From contig NC_088319.1 in NCBI RefSeq assembly GCF_910592395.1, positions 3,908,001 through 3,972,000 of the forward strand: a DNA stretch of 64,000 nucleotides. Direction: 5' to 3'. Source of the stretch: Lineus longissimus. Taxonomy: Eukaryota > Nemertea > Pilidiophora > Heteronemertea > Lineidae. Position numbers and translations under genes: made by a program. How positions within the stretch are numbered: position 1 is the first letter of the stretch; every line of letters begins with the position of its first letter. Below are positions 12,575 through 25,869 of the stretch, piece by piece. The notes beneath the pieces were generated by a model. That model was not told the origin of the DNA, did no database searches, and saw nothing but the letters and a program-made list of their open reading frames with translations.

Positions 12575-15500
12575 GTGAGTCATCATTTGCCACAGATAAC
12601 GAGTGTCCTAACGGGAAGGGTAAATTTCAGAAATGTCTGTATTTTAAAGTTTCAAATGGTTCTTCCTTTATTAAAGACATTGTCCCAACACTAATAAATT
12701 TCAAAATTGCCGTTTATAGGCACAGAATCTGTACTATCCATACCAAGTTTCTACAAAGTTGCATGCATGATAACGCAGCACTAATAGCCAAGCATTGTGT
12801 ATAACTGCATTTCTATTTTCCTGGACCATCAGTTATTACAAAAGGCATTATGGCAAATTTAGTACAGTAGAACCTCTCTATTAGTATTAAGGACACCCTC
12901 GGGACTGACAAGCACTGTCCTTACTAGAGAGGTGCCCTGATTAGAGAGGTCAAATTGAATGGAAATACCCAATTTGGGACCAAAACTAGTGTCCTTAATA
13001 GAGAGGGTGTCCTTAATAGAGAGGGTGTCCTTAATAGAGAGGGTGTCCTTAATAGAGAGGGTGTCCTTAATAGAGAGGGTGTCCTTAATAGAGAGGGTGT
13101 CCTTAATAGAGAGGGTGTCCTTAATAGAGAGGGTGTCCTTAATAGAGAGGGTGTCCTTAATAGAGAGGGTGTCCTTAATAGAGAGGGTGTCCTTAATAGA
13201 GAGGGTGTCCTTAATAGAGAGGGTGTCCTTAATAGAGAGGGTGTCCTTAATAGAGAGGGTGTCCTTAATAGAGAGGTGTCCGATAAGGGAGGTTCTACTG
13301 TACCTGTCTAAAATCATTATTGGACATTTGTGCAGATAATTGATGGACACAGTGTTCTTCTCTATCAGATCAAGTTATGAAGCAATTTGGTTGTGTGCTT
13401 TATGCTTTAAAAGTGCTCAGACGACTGACTGGTCCTTTAAGGTTTTCACATGGACGGCGCCAAGGAATAAATAATCACCAAGTTTACTGGAGGACTTCAG
13501 TGGTTCACCTCATGAATATAAAATAAAGTGGAACCTCCCTTAGCGGACACCTCTCTATTAAGGACAATCTCTCTATTAAGGACAATAGTTGTAGTCTCAA
13601 AGTGGTTTCATTCAATTTGACCTCTCTAATCAGGACCCCTCTATTGAGGATAGCACTTGTCAGTCCCCAGGGTGTCCTTACAGAGAGGTTCTACTGTACA
13701 CAAAATCTCACATAGACTCTTGGTCGATTAGTGTATGCACTTTGCCAGCCCAACTCCCTGAGATACAGACTCCAACCAGCTTACCAGAACATAAAATATG
13801 ACTAATCAACTCGATGAACCGGCCATATCATGAAAACATGAGGCCATTAATGGCCTCGGAGGCAGTTCAGCGGCCGCTAGAGTATAATGAAGAGGAATTT
13901 GTCACAGTTTGTTGATAATATTCGAGTCGGTTGGCAGTTCGGTTGACAGTTTGGCGGAAAGATGCATTATGATGAAAATTGCCACTTGCCATTATCAAGT
14001 GCCAATGGTTGCTGTTCTATCCCGGTGTATACTGTCATTTATTATGATTATACATACAGTAGAACCTCTCTAATAAGGACACCGTCCGGACTAAGAAGTG
14101 CTGTCCCTAATAGAGAGGTGTCCTGATTAGAGAGGTCAAATTGAATGGTAACAACCAATTTGGGTCCAAAACTTGTGTCCGTTATAGAGAGGTTGTCTTA
14201 ATAGAGAGGTGTCCGCTAAGGGAGGTTCTGCTGTACTTTGAATTTGAAGCAATTTTGTGATTCCTGACATTGTACATTTACATCCCCCGTAGATTGTTTT
14301 AAGTGAAGTGTTTCCTCCAATATATGTATGTTTTCAAAGGTCATTGGAAGAGTAGGAAATGTCTATTTGGCAATAAAAATTAGACTTTTCAACTTTTCAA
14401 GTCACTGATTCACAACATGACATATTGGCCAAGTGGATTTACAAGTGTGGTGGTCACATGAATGGCTACAAGGCAGATTTTCCAGGTTCAACCCTTTCCA
14501 AATGACTGGAGCTTTGCAGTGGAGATGCTGGTAGATAGTGAGCCTCACCAATAGTTGTCATTATGGCCTAAGTAACGAGCGCTAATGTACATGTATGATA
14601 GCGGATATGTTTATCGGAGATATCCGGCTGTGACAGATTGATGATTGCCCCGGTGACTTGGATGTGTTGTCGATATCTTGCAGTCATCACAAACATTGAG
14701 AATCCAAGAGGGTAGGGTTTAATTGGTTTGTCTTAAAGGGTAACTCGTGTCAAATTTCACCATATAATGTTTTAGCTGTTTTTGACTAATGACTACGTCA
14801 CTTTCTCATAAATCGGTAAAGTTTTCGAATCGAAATGCACATTTTCTAGAAATTGATGGTTTTAATCCCGCCCAGACGGCTCGCTTCGATGCCGTTGAAA
14901 TTGTGCTTCGCCGACGACCTTTTCGTTGATGACGTCACAACATGAACATTTTCGCGGTCGCGGTGACGTTTACATTCGATTAAAACAGCGATTTTATAAT
15001 AAATCTAATCAAAAATGGAAAATTGGAACTTTACATTTGTGATCGACAATTAAAAACGGACGTATTTCCGCAAAGTTGTAAATCACATCATAGTATCACT
15101 GGTTAGGGTTAGGTTGGGTTTGACTGGTTTATTTTAACGGTTGGCTATGGTACCATCATTTTGGCTAGAACCTGAAATCCTAAAGCAATTAGAATTCCTT
15201 CAAAATGAAGTGAATGCTGATTCAAAACCTGGGAGGCTGTTCTCTGGAAAACAAAGAACAGACTCCCACCTTTAAAATTGGCATTCACTTTGTTTTGAAG
15301 GAGATTTAATTGCTTTTAGATTTCAAGTTCTAGCCAAAATGGTGGTAGCCATACACCTTTCCAGAAATGGGGTGCCGAGTGTCCGAAATAGTGATGTCAT
15401 AAGGGGAAATAAGGCCTTATGGTGGAGGGTCAAAGGAGATAGTCATGGTTGACCAACACGCTTGAATGCCTTTAATGACGGACAAGGGGGAAAAAGTTAG

Positions 15501-18500
15501 TTCTAATGCAAGCCACCAATTTCGGGAAGCATGTAAGCCAACCCTTTGAGGGGGTGCAAGAAATGGCTTGGAGCAGACTTCAAAAAGTCTTCTCCCATGC
15601 ATGAACATGGACCTGGTGGGTTTTGTCGGGACCTCATTGAGCATGTTTTCCCATTTCATTACCTATCATTCTCACTAATAGTTCACAAAGAATGTCAACC
15701 AATAGAGCATGTCATGCAGCTATACATATTGATTACGGAAGGGAAAAGCCATTTAATGTGGCTATTTGAACTGGTAATAGTAAACAGTCTTAATTGCACA
15801 TGTTGGCATTATCTGATAAATGGCTGAGCAGGCTAATTCCTCGAGACCAAGCTGGTAGACCAGGAGCCCGGGAGGGGAGGGGGGGATTCAACCTAGCTGA
15901 AAAGTTAACTAATTTCTATGTGTGTCTCCAGGCTCCCTAAGGGTCACTGTCAAAGGATATGAACGTCCGCCGCTCTCGTTTTGGTGGGTGTGGTCTGGAG
16001 GAGATAAATAATTGAACCCCAAAATAGGCTCGAGTATCTCGTTTATTAACTGCACAAAACTTGTGGCAAAATGTTCAGCATATTCAGAAGAATGACCAAT
16101 GGCACACATCACTACATCCACACATCGATTGGCCCAGAAAATGACATTTGCAAGATGAGTATGCTACCTTTAAGAAGGTGTCAACACTACTGAAATATTC
16201 ATACTCTGTGTTAGATTGTGGCAAGTATCAAAAGCCAATTTAGACAACATGGCGTAGTACACATAAATATTATTTGTGCTTTGTGTGAGCGTAAATTGCT
16301 TGCTTATTGCTAATCCTTTTATGTACATACAAAGCCAATCGATATGGTGCATTTCTTTTGCAACGTAACCCTATATGTCTGTTGCTGAGGTTATTGTATG
16401 ACAAATCTCAAAGGATGGTTGAGTTTTGTGGTGACCCACTACCAACATCATAAGCCTTGTATAATTTGAATATATATACAGCCCAATTCACAATTGACAT
16501 CCCTAATTTTGCATCATTGACGTGTTACCCAGCGCGTAGGTCGCACATAATTTATGCAAAACATGGAGATAAGCGTGTCACTGGTGCGTCACGGGGATGC
16601 AACTTGGCGCGTACGTTGCACGTCACTGACGCGAAGGAGGGCAGAGGTCAATTGTGATCTGGACTGTAATATAATTTTGAAACGAAAAAGTTCAAACTGA
16701 AGCTTTTTTTTCAAGAAGCCTTGAATTTAAAAATACAGTCAGTTCCATTGATTACGTGTACCACTGCTATTTACAAATATCTTGTCCTTCATGTTATAAT
16801 GATTACTGATTACGTGTTCAAATTCATTGTAGACACAATGCCTATGCATACACACCACGAGTTTTATGCTTTTTTGCGGGAAATGAAAAGAACTTGTTGA
16901 AAATAGCCTGAAGTGTGGTGCAAACAGGCAATTTAAGTGGCTGCAACCTGTGACACTTGGCAGCCACATTCCATCCAAAATACAGTCCAAATCGCTATTG
17001 ACCGCCGTCCTTCTTCGCGTCATTCCCGCGCAACGTCCAGCGAATTACGTGCCAAATTGCAGTATGTATTTGGTATGTATTTTCGCAATTGGACATTTTA
17101 AAAAATCAATTACAAATTCAAATTTTTTAACACGAACAGCATAGGCCTTTAAATTTCATGCACTCAACTGAAGTGACAGTAATATGAGTTAATGGAATTT
17201 TTAAAGCTTAATCCCTGTGACCAATGTTAGGTAAGCCAGAATGCTGTTGTTGATCCGCAAGAAATTGTTGTTAACAATGTTCAACTGTATGATTTGATTA
17301 TTGATTAACATGGGTACTGGTCTCTCTCTGAACAAATTGTCTGGCTCAGATATATTTTTGGCGGCTGTGAATAGGTTCAGAAAGAAGGATTTGAGCTTAT
17401 ATTGTGTAGTATTTATCTAAAAACAGATTATCATTTCCTTTTATGTGATGGCCAAGCCTGGTCTGGTGACTTTAAGGCCTATTGGGCCTTCATACAGGCT
17501 GCTTTAAGCTTAGGTGACATGTTATGCCTTTGGCTTTCAGTCTTGTCACAATGAACTGACCAGGCCTACAACAACTTTTACAGGTCCAGGAAAAACCAAA
17601 CAATTTCCTTGGTGGCATTTCAGAATGAAACTCAAGGAAATGTCAGAATATCCATTTGATTATATGAGGCCAACAGTTTACCCGAGATTCAGTTTGCGCT
17701 GCTGCCTTGGCCATAATTTCGACATGAAACACGAAATGAATAACCTGAGTGAAATCCGGCCTGGCATAGCAATATTTGCATTTCCATGTCAACTCAAACA
17801 CTGCCTTGGCTGAGCTAAATCTGCCTCAACTGAATTAATACCCCCAAGACTGCCCTTTGCTCACCATTACACAGTGCTTTTTTGTCTGAACTCGGAAAAC
17901 CCCTGTGTAAATGGGCCTTTTGAACTAGTTTTCAATGTTGCATTTTTCAATCATTTTCCATTGCATTATTGTCTTGTTCAATTCAAGCAGTGAGTACTAT
18001 GCAATTGCTCATCACTAGAACAAAAACGCAAGTTTTGGAAAAGACGTTTCTGAAAAAAGTAACAAAGTTTTAGATTTGCTCACCCTTATGAGATTAATCT
18101 CTGATTACATCTTTGTGCACTATGTTGTTCTGATGTATTTTCAATAGGTTAAACTGTTAATAGTGATTCGTTGATTGTGATTATCTGCCAAATGGGATAA
18201 ATTAATACTTGGATCAGTGGAAAGAATTAAGCAAATACCTAACATAAGATAGGTATAAAGAAAGTTATTTGTAAGTAAGTTATATGCGGGTTGTAAGTAG
18301 GCTAGGCCTTTCGACGCAGACCTTCAAAGAAAGGCCTGGCAGACGTGGCAAGGTTAAGAGAGTGTCGAATTTTTCAGAGCAATAACTTGCATATGTGGCA
18401 CTTGCATAAGAAAAGCTAGTTTGAAGGTGAGTAATGTCAATTTCTCTTAGAAAAAGCACGGTTTAGTGGGTGTCTGTTTCTTATTCAAGGTCTTTGTTTA

Positions 18501-21500
18501 GAACAAACTGAAGCTGTCGATCGACCCCTGTTCCCAGAGTGAAGAATAGAGCGCAAAGCTGTAAAAATAATACATGTGACCCGTCACAGCAAAACCAGGT
18601 GCATGTCACTCTGAGCTTGGCAGGTTGATAAGGACTGTTTATTCATTTCTCTATTGTCTGCCTTTTGTGAAATATGAGCACATCAATTTCTTCCATTATC
18701 TCCTGGTTTCATTTAGGCTCATCTTCTGTGCAACATGTGCTTGGTTTTGCTGTGACTGGTCACATATGGTTATTGGGCTAGAGTACTCCAGAATTATTGG
18801 TCACATTTTACAATCCCCGATCGGAAATATTGTAGTTTGATCACATTGAATTATAAAACGTTTAAACTGTGGCACTTATTTTGTCAATTGATGACCTTTT
18901 TTGGGGCATGATTGGGGATTGTAAACTCTTTCTGAATTATTTGAATAGCATTGAGTCTCTTTCCAAAAGGTTGAACCAATGACTTCACATCTGTGACTCG
19001 CTCTACCAAAACTAGGCGCTTGTCGCATCTGAACTCGACAGGTTGATACGGACTTGTTGTTCATTTCCCTATTGTAGACCTTTTGTGAAATCTATTACAA
19101 ACTGATTTGGTCACATTTCACAAAAGGTCTACAATAGGGAAATGAACAACAAGTCCGTATCAACCTGTCAAGTTCAGATGCGACAAGCGCCTAGTTTTGG
19201 TAGAGCGGGTCACATCTGTGTGTCGTGCACTACACAGACGGAGATTTCATAAAGACATGTCGAGGTGATACATAGAATTAAGTTGAAACTACTCACTCCT
19301 CTATGATAAGTAATGATCCAGTCCTCATTTGTAGTTATTGCCTTCACTACTGCGTTGGCAATAATGCAAAACAGGAACTCTGACACATGGCATAGATTTT
19401 GTGTGATGATACCACTTCCACCACCGGCTGCCGATTCAATCTTGCCTTCCCTAGTGGTGCAAGTTGGAATATTGTCGACATCGCACATCTTCTGGTACAA
19501 CTAGTGGGAATGGCTAATATTTATAAAGACTAGTAAATGCTTTTACTACAGTTTTCTACGGAGATGGCTAGTGTAAATGTACATGAAGTTTAAAGGGTAA
19601 CTCGTGTCAAATTTCACCATATAATGTTTTAGCTGTTTTTGACAAATGACTACGTCACTTTCTCATAAATCGGTAAGGTTTTCGAATCAAAATGCACATT
19701 TTCGAGAAATTGATGGTTTAATCCCGCCCGGACGGCTCGCTTCGATGCCGTTTTCGTTGATGACATCACAACATGAACATTTTCGCAGTCGCAGTGGTTT
19801 ACATTCAGCGATTTTATAATAAATCTAATCAAAAATGGAAAATTTGAGCTTTACATTTGTGATCAACAATTAAAAACGGACATATTTCCGCAAAGTTGTA
19901 AATCACATCATAGTATCACTTTAAAGTAAAAGCATTTTACTACAGTTTTCTACAGAGATGGCTAGTGTAAATGTACATGAAGTTTAAAGTAAAAGCATTT
20001 AATACTAGTCTTTTATAAATATCAGCCAATATCCTAAGCCAAACGAAGATTCACTTTGTGAGTGGCTTGTCACAAGGCTAAGGTCACATGTAAGGAAAAG
20101 AAGCACAAATGCACAGTCTCTAGATATGCAGCCTTTAAGTGAGAAATAGCATAGACATACATAGAGACTACATATCATCGACTTCAAAGCTTTACCAAGA
20201 TTAATATCATTGGTGATATTCGTTGCTTGCAGGCTGAACTGTTCCAACATGGCATTCCTTTGTGAATTAACATGCTTGGTTTCCACATACTGTTGAATGT
20301 AGTGCACATGGCTGTATTGGTAGAGCTTCTAAGGTTGTTAGCCCCATTGGCAATTCATTACAAGTAAACTGCTGTAAAAACAGGTGAAGATTCACATGTT
20401 AAAGGAGTAGTTAGGTGAAAGGTGTTGGCAAACAGGTTAAATGAGCTGCAAACTAGATCTTCATCAGATTGGTACAAGGTTTACACTATGTCCCAAAAAA
20501 GTAGTAACTATTGCCACCTAATAATCAGTGCTTGAACTAATTAGTGCTCATCAGGAATATTTACATTAACCCTTTAAAGCCTGATCTTGACTTTAGTCGC
20601 CAAAGAAACACCTCTCCGTTCACCCGACCTCGACTATAGTCGGTAAAACTCACTCGGCATCCCTTCACATAGAACACCTACTACAGCTTTGTGTAACTGA
20701 GGTATTCCGAATGATAACTTTGGTTACGTACTGCGGTAGCTGAGCATGATTTTCATGTAAGGTTTTCTAGGGTGAAAATTAGAGTTCTGTGAGTATTTTG
20801 GCATCAAATGTGATGTAAACAACATTTAAGGTTTTCTAGGGTGAAAATTAGAGTTCTGTGAGTATTTTGGCATCAAATGTGATGTAAACAACATTTTCCT
20901 CCAGGAATTTGGGCTTCTTGGGGTGGTATTTCTGTGGAGACACGGGCTCCAAAGGGTGAAAGTCATGCTCCCTATGAGATTATTCAGGCCACAGTAATAG
21001 AAACAGTAGTGACACACACTGAACTGTTGGGTGGAGCTTGGAGAAAACCTTTCAACAGCATTATGGGTAGAGTGCTTGGAATCTAAAGCATCTCTGCTTA
21101 GAATTAGGAATAAGAGACACTTTGTGATGACTATATCGATTGTGGATACAAGTTTGATTACCAGGGGAGGGAGCAGTAAATGGCTTTGCGGATTAGGGGT
21201 TCTTAGATTAATGGGACACGCTCCCACAGGTCATTAGCCCTCCGTGAAGTTGTCTGCTGATAACTGATATTTGATCCGATGTGTATACTAGTCAGCATAA
21301 GTCCAATACTGTCAGAGAAGGCCTAATAAAAAGTAATGTCATTTTATAGTGTGTGCCCAATTTGGGGTTTCATTTCCTAAAAAGACAAGATATTTTGAAA
21401 CTCCCAAATTCTGGTAAAAATAAAATGGACTGATGGTCACCAGATACAGCAACCCTTTCAGCAAAGCTCAATGATAATTTAGCTAGGCCATGTTTTGTTG

Positions 21501-24500
21501 CTACATATTTATTATTTATACCTGTATTTGGTGCTTTAGTTGAAGGACACAAAAATAGTGACATTCTTCGAGATTAGTCAAGAAATAAACCTTCACCAAC
21601 AGAGCAGAAAATGCCTGTATTGAATACACTGTGCTGTTGTACATAATTTATATATTTATGTACAGACTGTTTTTTCGTAACCATGGTTACTAGCATGAAA
21701 AATTGTGTTAATAGGTCATGAAACTAAAGTCCCGGCAAACGGATGATTCTTGTTGCTGCGACCTGGAATCGTGATTGCACGCAAAATCGTCCATTTGCGG
21801 TTGTCATGCCTGTGCCAGCGACAAGAATTATAGATGATCACACCAAGTTGCGACCAACAGCATTTCCTAGCTTTGCCAAAAGATACGACATCTTTTTGTC
21901 ATACATAGAAGTGATCATAATTGCAAGTTGCGGTAGCAAATATCGCTGGTTTGCACAGCGTTTTCGGTCTTTAAAAACCAAATTTCAAAGAAATTTGACC
22001 AGTATAGTTTGCAATCCAGCGCCCCAAACTATGCGAACAAAATATTTATGAATGGACTACAGTCCAAATCACAATTGTCATCCCTAAATTTGCATCGCGT
22101 GTAAGTCGGACGTAGGTTGCACGAAACATAGGATGGATGTCATTTGTGATTAGGACTGTATACTTGAATTTTTAGGTGCCACTCTCGCTCCTAGGAAATT
22201 ATTCAAATGTAGCAGCCTCGAAGGGTTAAATTATATAAATGTGTTGAATAATGGCAATAAACTGGGAATTGATACATAATTTCATAATGACTATGAAATA
22301 AATGGCAATATGACACCAATCCAGCCATCACACATGTAAACTAATTATTATGGTCATAAAATGACGATGAATTATTCCGAGTTGGCTATTATTCTGTATC
22401 ATAGCTTAACCCTTCTGCTTTCACGCGACTGTAGTTGATAGCTAGACCAGGAACGTTGTCCAGTCTCCCTTGTCTGAACCCGATGTAGTCAACCTTTCCT
22501 AGTCCTCAACCACAAATTCTTTAACTTTAAAGTGATTGTATGGCTCTTTGATGTAATTTGTTAGGGGATGATTTGGGGCTTCAGAGTACTGCCTGGTTGG
22601 AGTAAGGCATGGCATGTCAGGGAAAAAAACCAGCCAAAGGTATTTACTCTGACAGTGGGGCCTCATGATAGCCATGGTCAGATACCTGCGCCACGCCACC
22701 ATGGCTCAGTGTTCTCCACAAGGCTATTTGTCAGGGTGGCCCACCCTACCTTGGCAGCTTAATACCACCCTACCTTGGAAGAGCCACCCTACCTTGCTCT
22801 AGAACTTGTAGATGGTTTCTATAGGGCCACCCTACCTCAAATTGCTGGCCACCCTACCTTGTGTTGCACACTGGTAAAACGTTTTGAAAAACAAGAGTAT
22901 CAGCCTACTTGAGAAAACCCTGTGGAGAACACTGATGGCTGCATCTGGATGTATTAAATTAATTAAAGTTAAAAATTTTGATAAAAGCGTTTCAGGTCAC
23001 CTTTAATTTTCTTTTCTAAATACCCCTTCTTTTGTGTCGTTTCAGAGGCAAGTGTACTGTTCTCCACTACCAGGATATATTTGCTGTGAAGGACTTCCAG
23101 CCCCTGCCTGATACATTCTTCTATATCTTCGGTTATAATTCAGCCACCAAAAGGCTGGCGACCACACAGGGAGAGATTCGGGTCGGGCCGAGCCATCAGG
23201 TAAGAAAAAAAATATTGATGATACTGAAAACATGAAGTGAAATGATCCCGTTTGGTACCCACTGCCCGATATTGCTATTGAGATGATAAATGATGATTAC
23301 AGTGGCTGTCCATACGCTTCTTCAGTGGTCAAGGTCACCAGAGTGTCGTCTGATTGCTAGAGAGAACTGAGGTACTAACACGTTCGCTGCCGAGCCACGA
23401 ATATACTTGAAACTGGTTCCTGCTCCATTGCCAAGGCACGAGTATATTCGGAGCAGTCTATGCGTTATTCCATGTATTTCAAATGACTGGCAAGGGTGAA
23501 TACGCTTCCCTTCTGTAAAGCATCATGGCATATACATTGATTTTAGTGTGTTTATTATGCACTAGGTGTGCTCTAGGCTCACGGCCTACACTCGTGGTGT
23601 GGCAATGGAGCAAAACGCAAAACCTGGCAAACGCTGCAAATGGCGGTGCGCTCAAAAAATGGGGCAGCAGTGAACGTGTTAACACACCAGTAATTGTCTA
23701 AAATTCACAGTTGGGTGATAAGCTGCTGGCCATTAATTTGGCACCTTCCTCTTCAGCATCAGCTCTGTGTTTTTAAAAGCACAGAAGAGGAGTATTGCAA
23801 TTTTCAATGAGAGTTTTTCGTGCCATAACATGCCAATTTGAGTTGCTGGCGATGACTACCAGCCTCGCCTTTGACCTGAGTCCATCGCAAACTGCTGTCC
23901 AATTGGATGGGCCCAAGCATAGACATCAGGTCAGGTGCAAGGAATCTTGATTTTACACCTCGTTCAAAGAATGTGAAAGTCAAAGAATGGGAAAGGATGG
24001 CAATCGAACCCACTACACTTCAGTCATGAGGCTAGGTCCTAATTAACCACTAGGCACTCCCCTCAACATGGAACCAAACTTCAGCAACCTGCGATGAGGA
24101 GCGGTGCTTACATTAGCAATGCCAATGAGATGCGGTCGCTCTCCCCCAGGCTGATCATTATAATTCCCTGCAGGCCATACCCGTAACACTCCATAACGCA
24201 ATCACTCCCCAAACCCCAATATGCACAACACCTAAATCATTTTTCCGCCGCGCCCTAACGACTAAATAAGGCCATTAATCCCAGTGTGCAATTAATGACT
24301 AATAACCACGACACTGCCATTGGCATCGCAATGAACTGACAATATCAATTTAACTACAGTCGGTGTCAAATGGGGTTTATCAAGTATAACTGCAGATTTT
24401 GTATTAAAGAATACAGAAGTGTACAGAACTAATGGGTACTCTTGACCTGGTAGAATTAATGAAATAATCTTTACGGATGGTGTGTTTCCCGTGTCCTATT

Positions 24501-25830
24501 GACATATTAGGTTTTCGAGAAAAAAAACTTGAGGGGGGGGGCACAAAACGAACCAACGCCAACAATAAGGGTGATGAGCTGACTATTTACTAAAGGATGT
24601 ACTCTCATCATCATCATCATCATCATCATCGGTTAATTGTCAAAGGTCTACCAGTGAATTTTTCACCTACTCTAAAAGCCCCAATGTGTGTAGTTCGTAG
24701 CATCTGCATGAAGAAAGTTATTGGTAAGGCATCATTTAACATTGTTCATGACTTGCTTGGACATTTGAAAATACAATGATTTCCTTTGCTAAAAAATAAA
24801 TCTTCTGCAGCACTCTATAATGTATTGAGATATGGTGCATTTTAAAGATGGTTTTGGTGGCTACAGTCGGCCCTCTGCATGAGGAAAAGCGGTATCACTA
24901 ATCTGTTTGATATGTACAAATGTTAGGGTGCCCAGTGATTATCTTTTTGCCCAGAAGAAGTTTGTCAAGGGGTGATGAGAGTGTGTGTAAGTGTTAGATG
25001 ATCTCATTGTCATCAGTTGTTGATATTATGCTTATGGGATTAACGCCCGGATGCAGAGATGGCCAGTCGAGGTCTTATCCACAGTGCCACACATGAAATT
25101 AAAGAATGTGTACATGTAGGTCACGCTAAATCATATGCCATCGTGGTAAAAACGTGCATTTCATCACATCCAAACCAACGCATTACGTTTCCTCATCCCG
25201 GAGATACTCAACAAAATGGCCGCCCATTCCTCTGGACCGCAGACAATGATCCCCACACGCCATCCACTCAATAACTCTCCACTTATCCCATATCCTGCTC
25301 GAGAATGACCGAGTGAACGCAAGGAACCCGGGCGGGAATAGAGCCGCTCTAATTTCGTGAGATTATAGCTCGAGTCATCGGAATAACATGGAGCGAGCGT
25401 CGGCAGATTGCCCCCGCTGTGCACATCAGTGTCGATAATCAGCAACACAATGAGAGGGGAGGAATGAATACGGAAGGACTTGGCCGACTGTGTGTTTGGT
25501 CATTAGATTCCTATCAACATCACAGATCCCAGCGCTTACAGTGACTGTGATTATCAATCAACATTGACCGCCAGTTGAAACACATCTACTGAGACTCGGT
25601 GAATACAATAAATGATTATTGGTCAACATCGGGTATTATGGTAGGAAAGTGGTCTGCAAATATTAATAATCAGTGCTTTTAGAACATTTCATTTCAAGCT
25701 ATGGAATGAGCTTCCAAATAGTGTTCGTGGCCAGAGTACCCTGGGTCGTTTTAAAACTGCACTAAAAACTCATATTTTTAGCTCACCTCTTAGCAGAGGT
25801 GAGCTTATCCCATACCGTGGCGTCCGTCGT

Positions 25831-25869
<39 letters not shown>

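Larger units (their letters stand above)
12575..23045 (+). other. RERE: RERE intron between exons a and b (10.5 kb)
   Basis: The intron is bounded by GTGAGT and TTTCAG. It carries 18-bp-unit MITEs (12.9-14.2 kb), TTAA elements, foldbacks and CAGTCC MITEs listed below. The stretches 15350-16478, 17152-18575 and 20958-22059 show nothing recognisable. Confidence 0.85.

Noticed and set aside
12859-13350. 118-163-residue frames with VLNREG, SLIERV or LSIKDT repeats
   Set aside because: They arise from an 18-bp expansion inside a MITE, with open frames on both strands.
23990-24064. Functional tRNA gene
   Set aside because: The boxes are present but the stems do not pair into a full cloverleaf and a SINE body follows.
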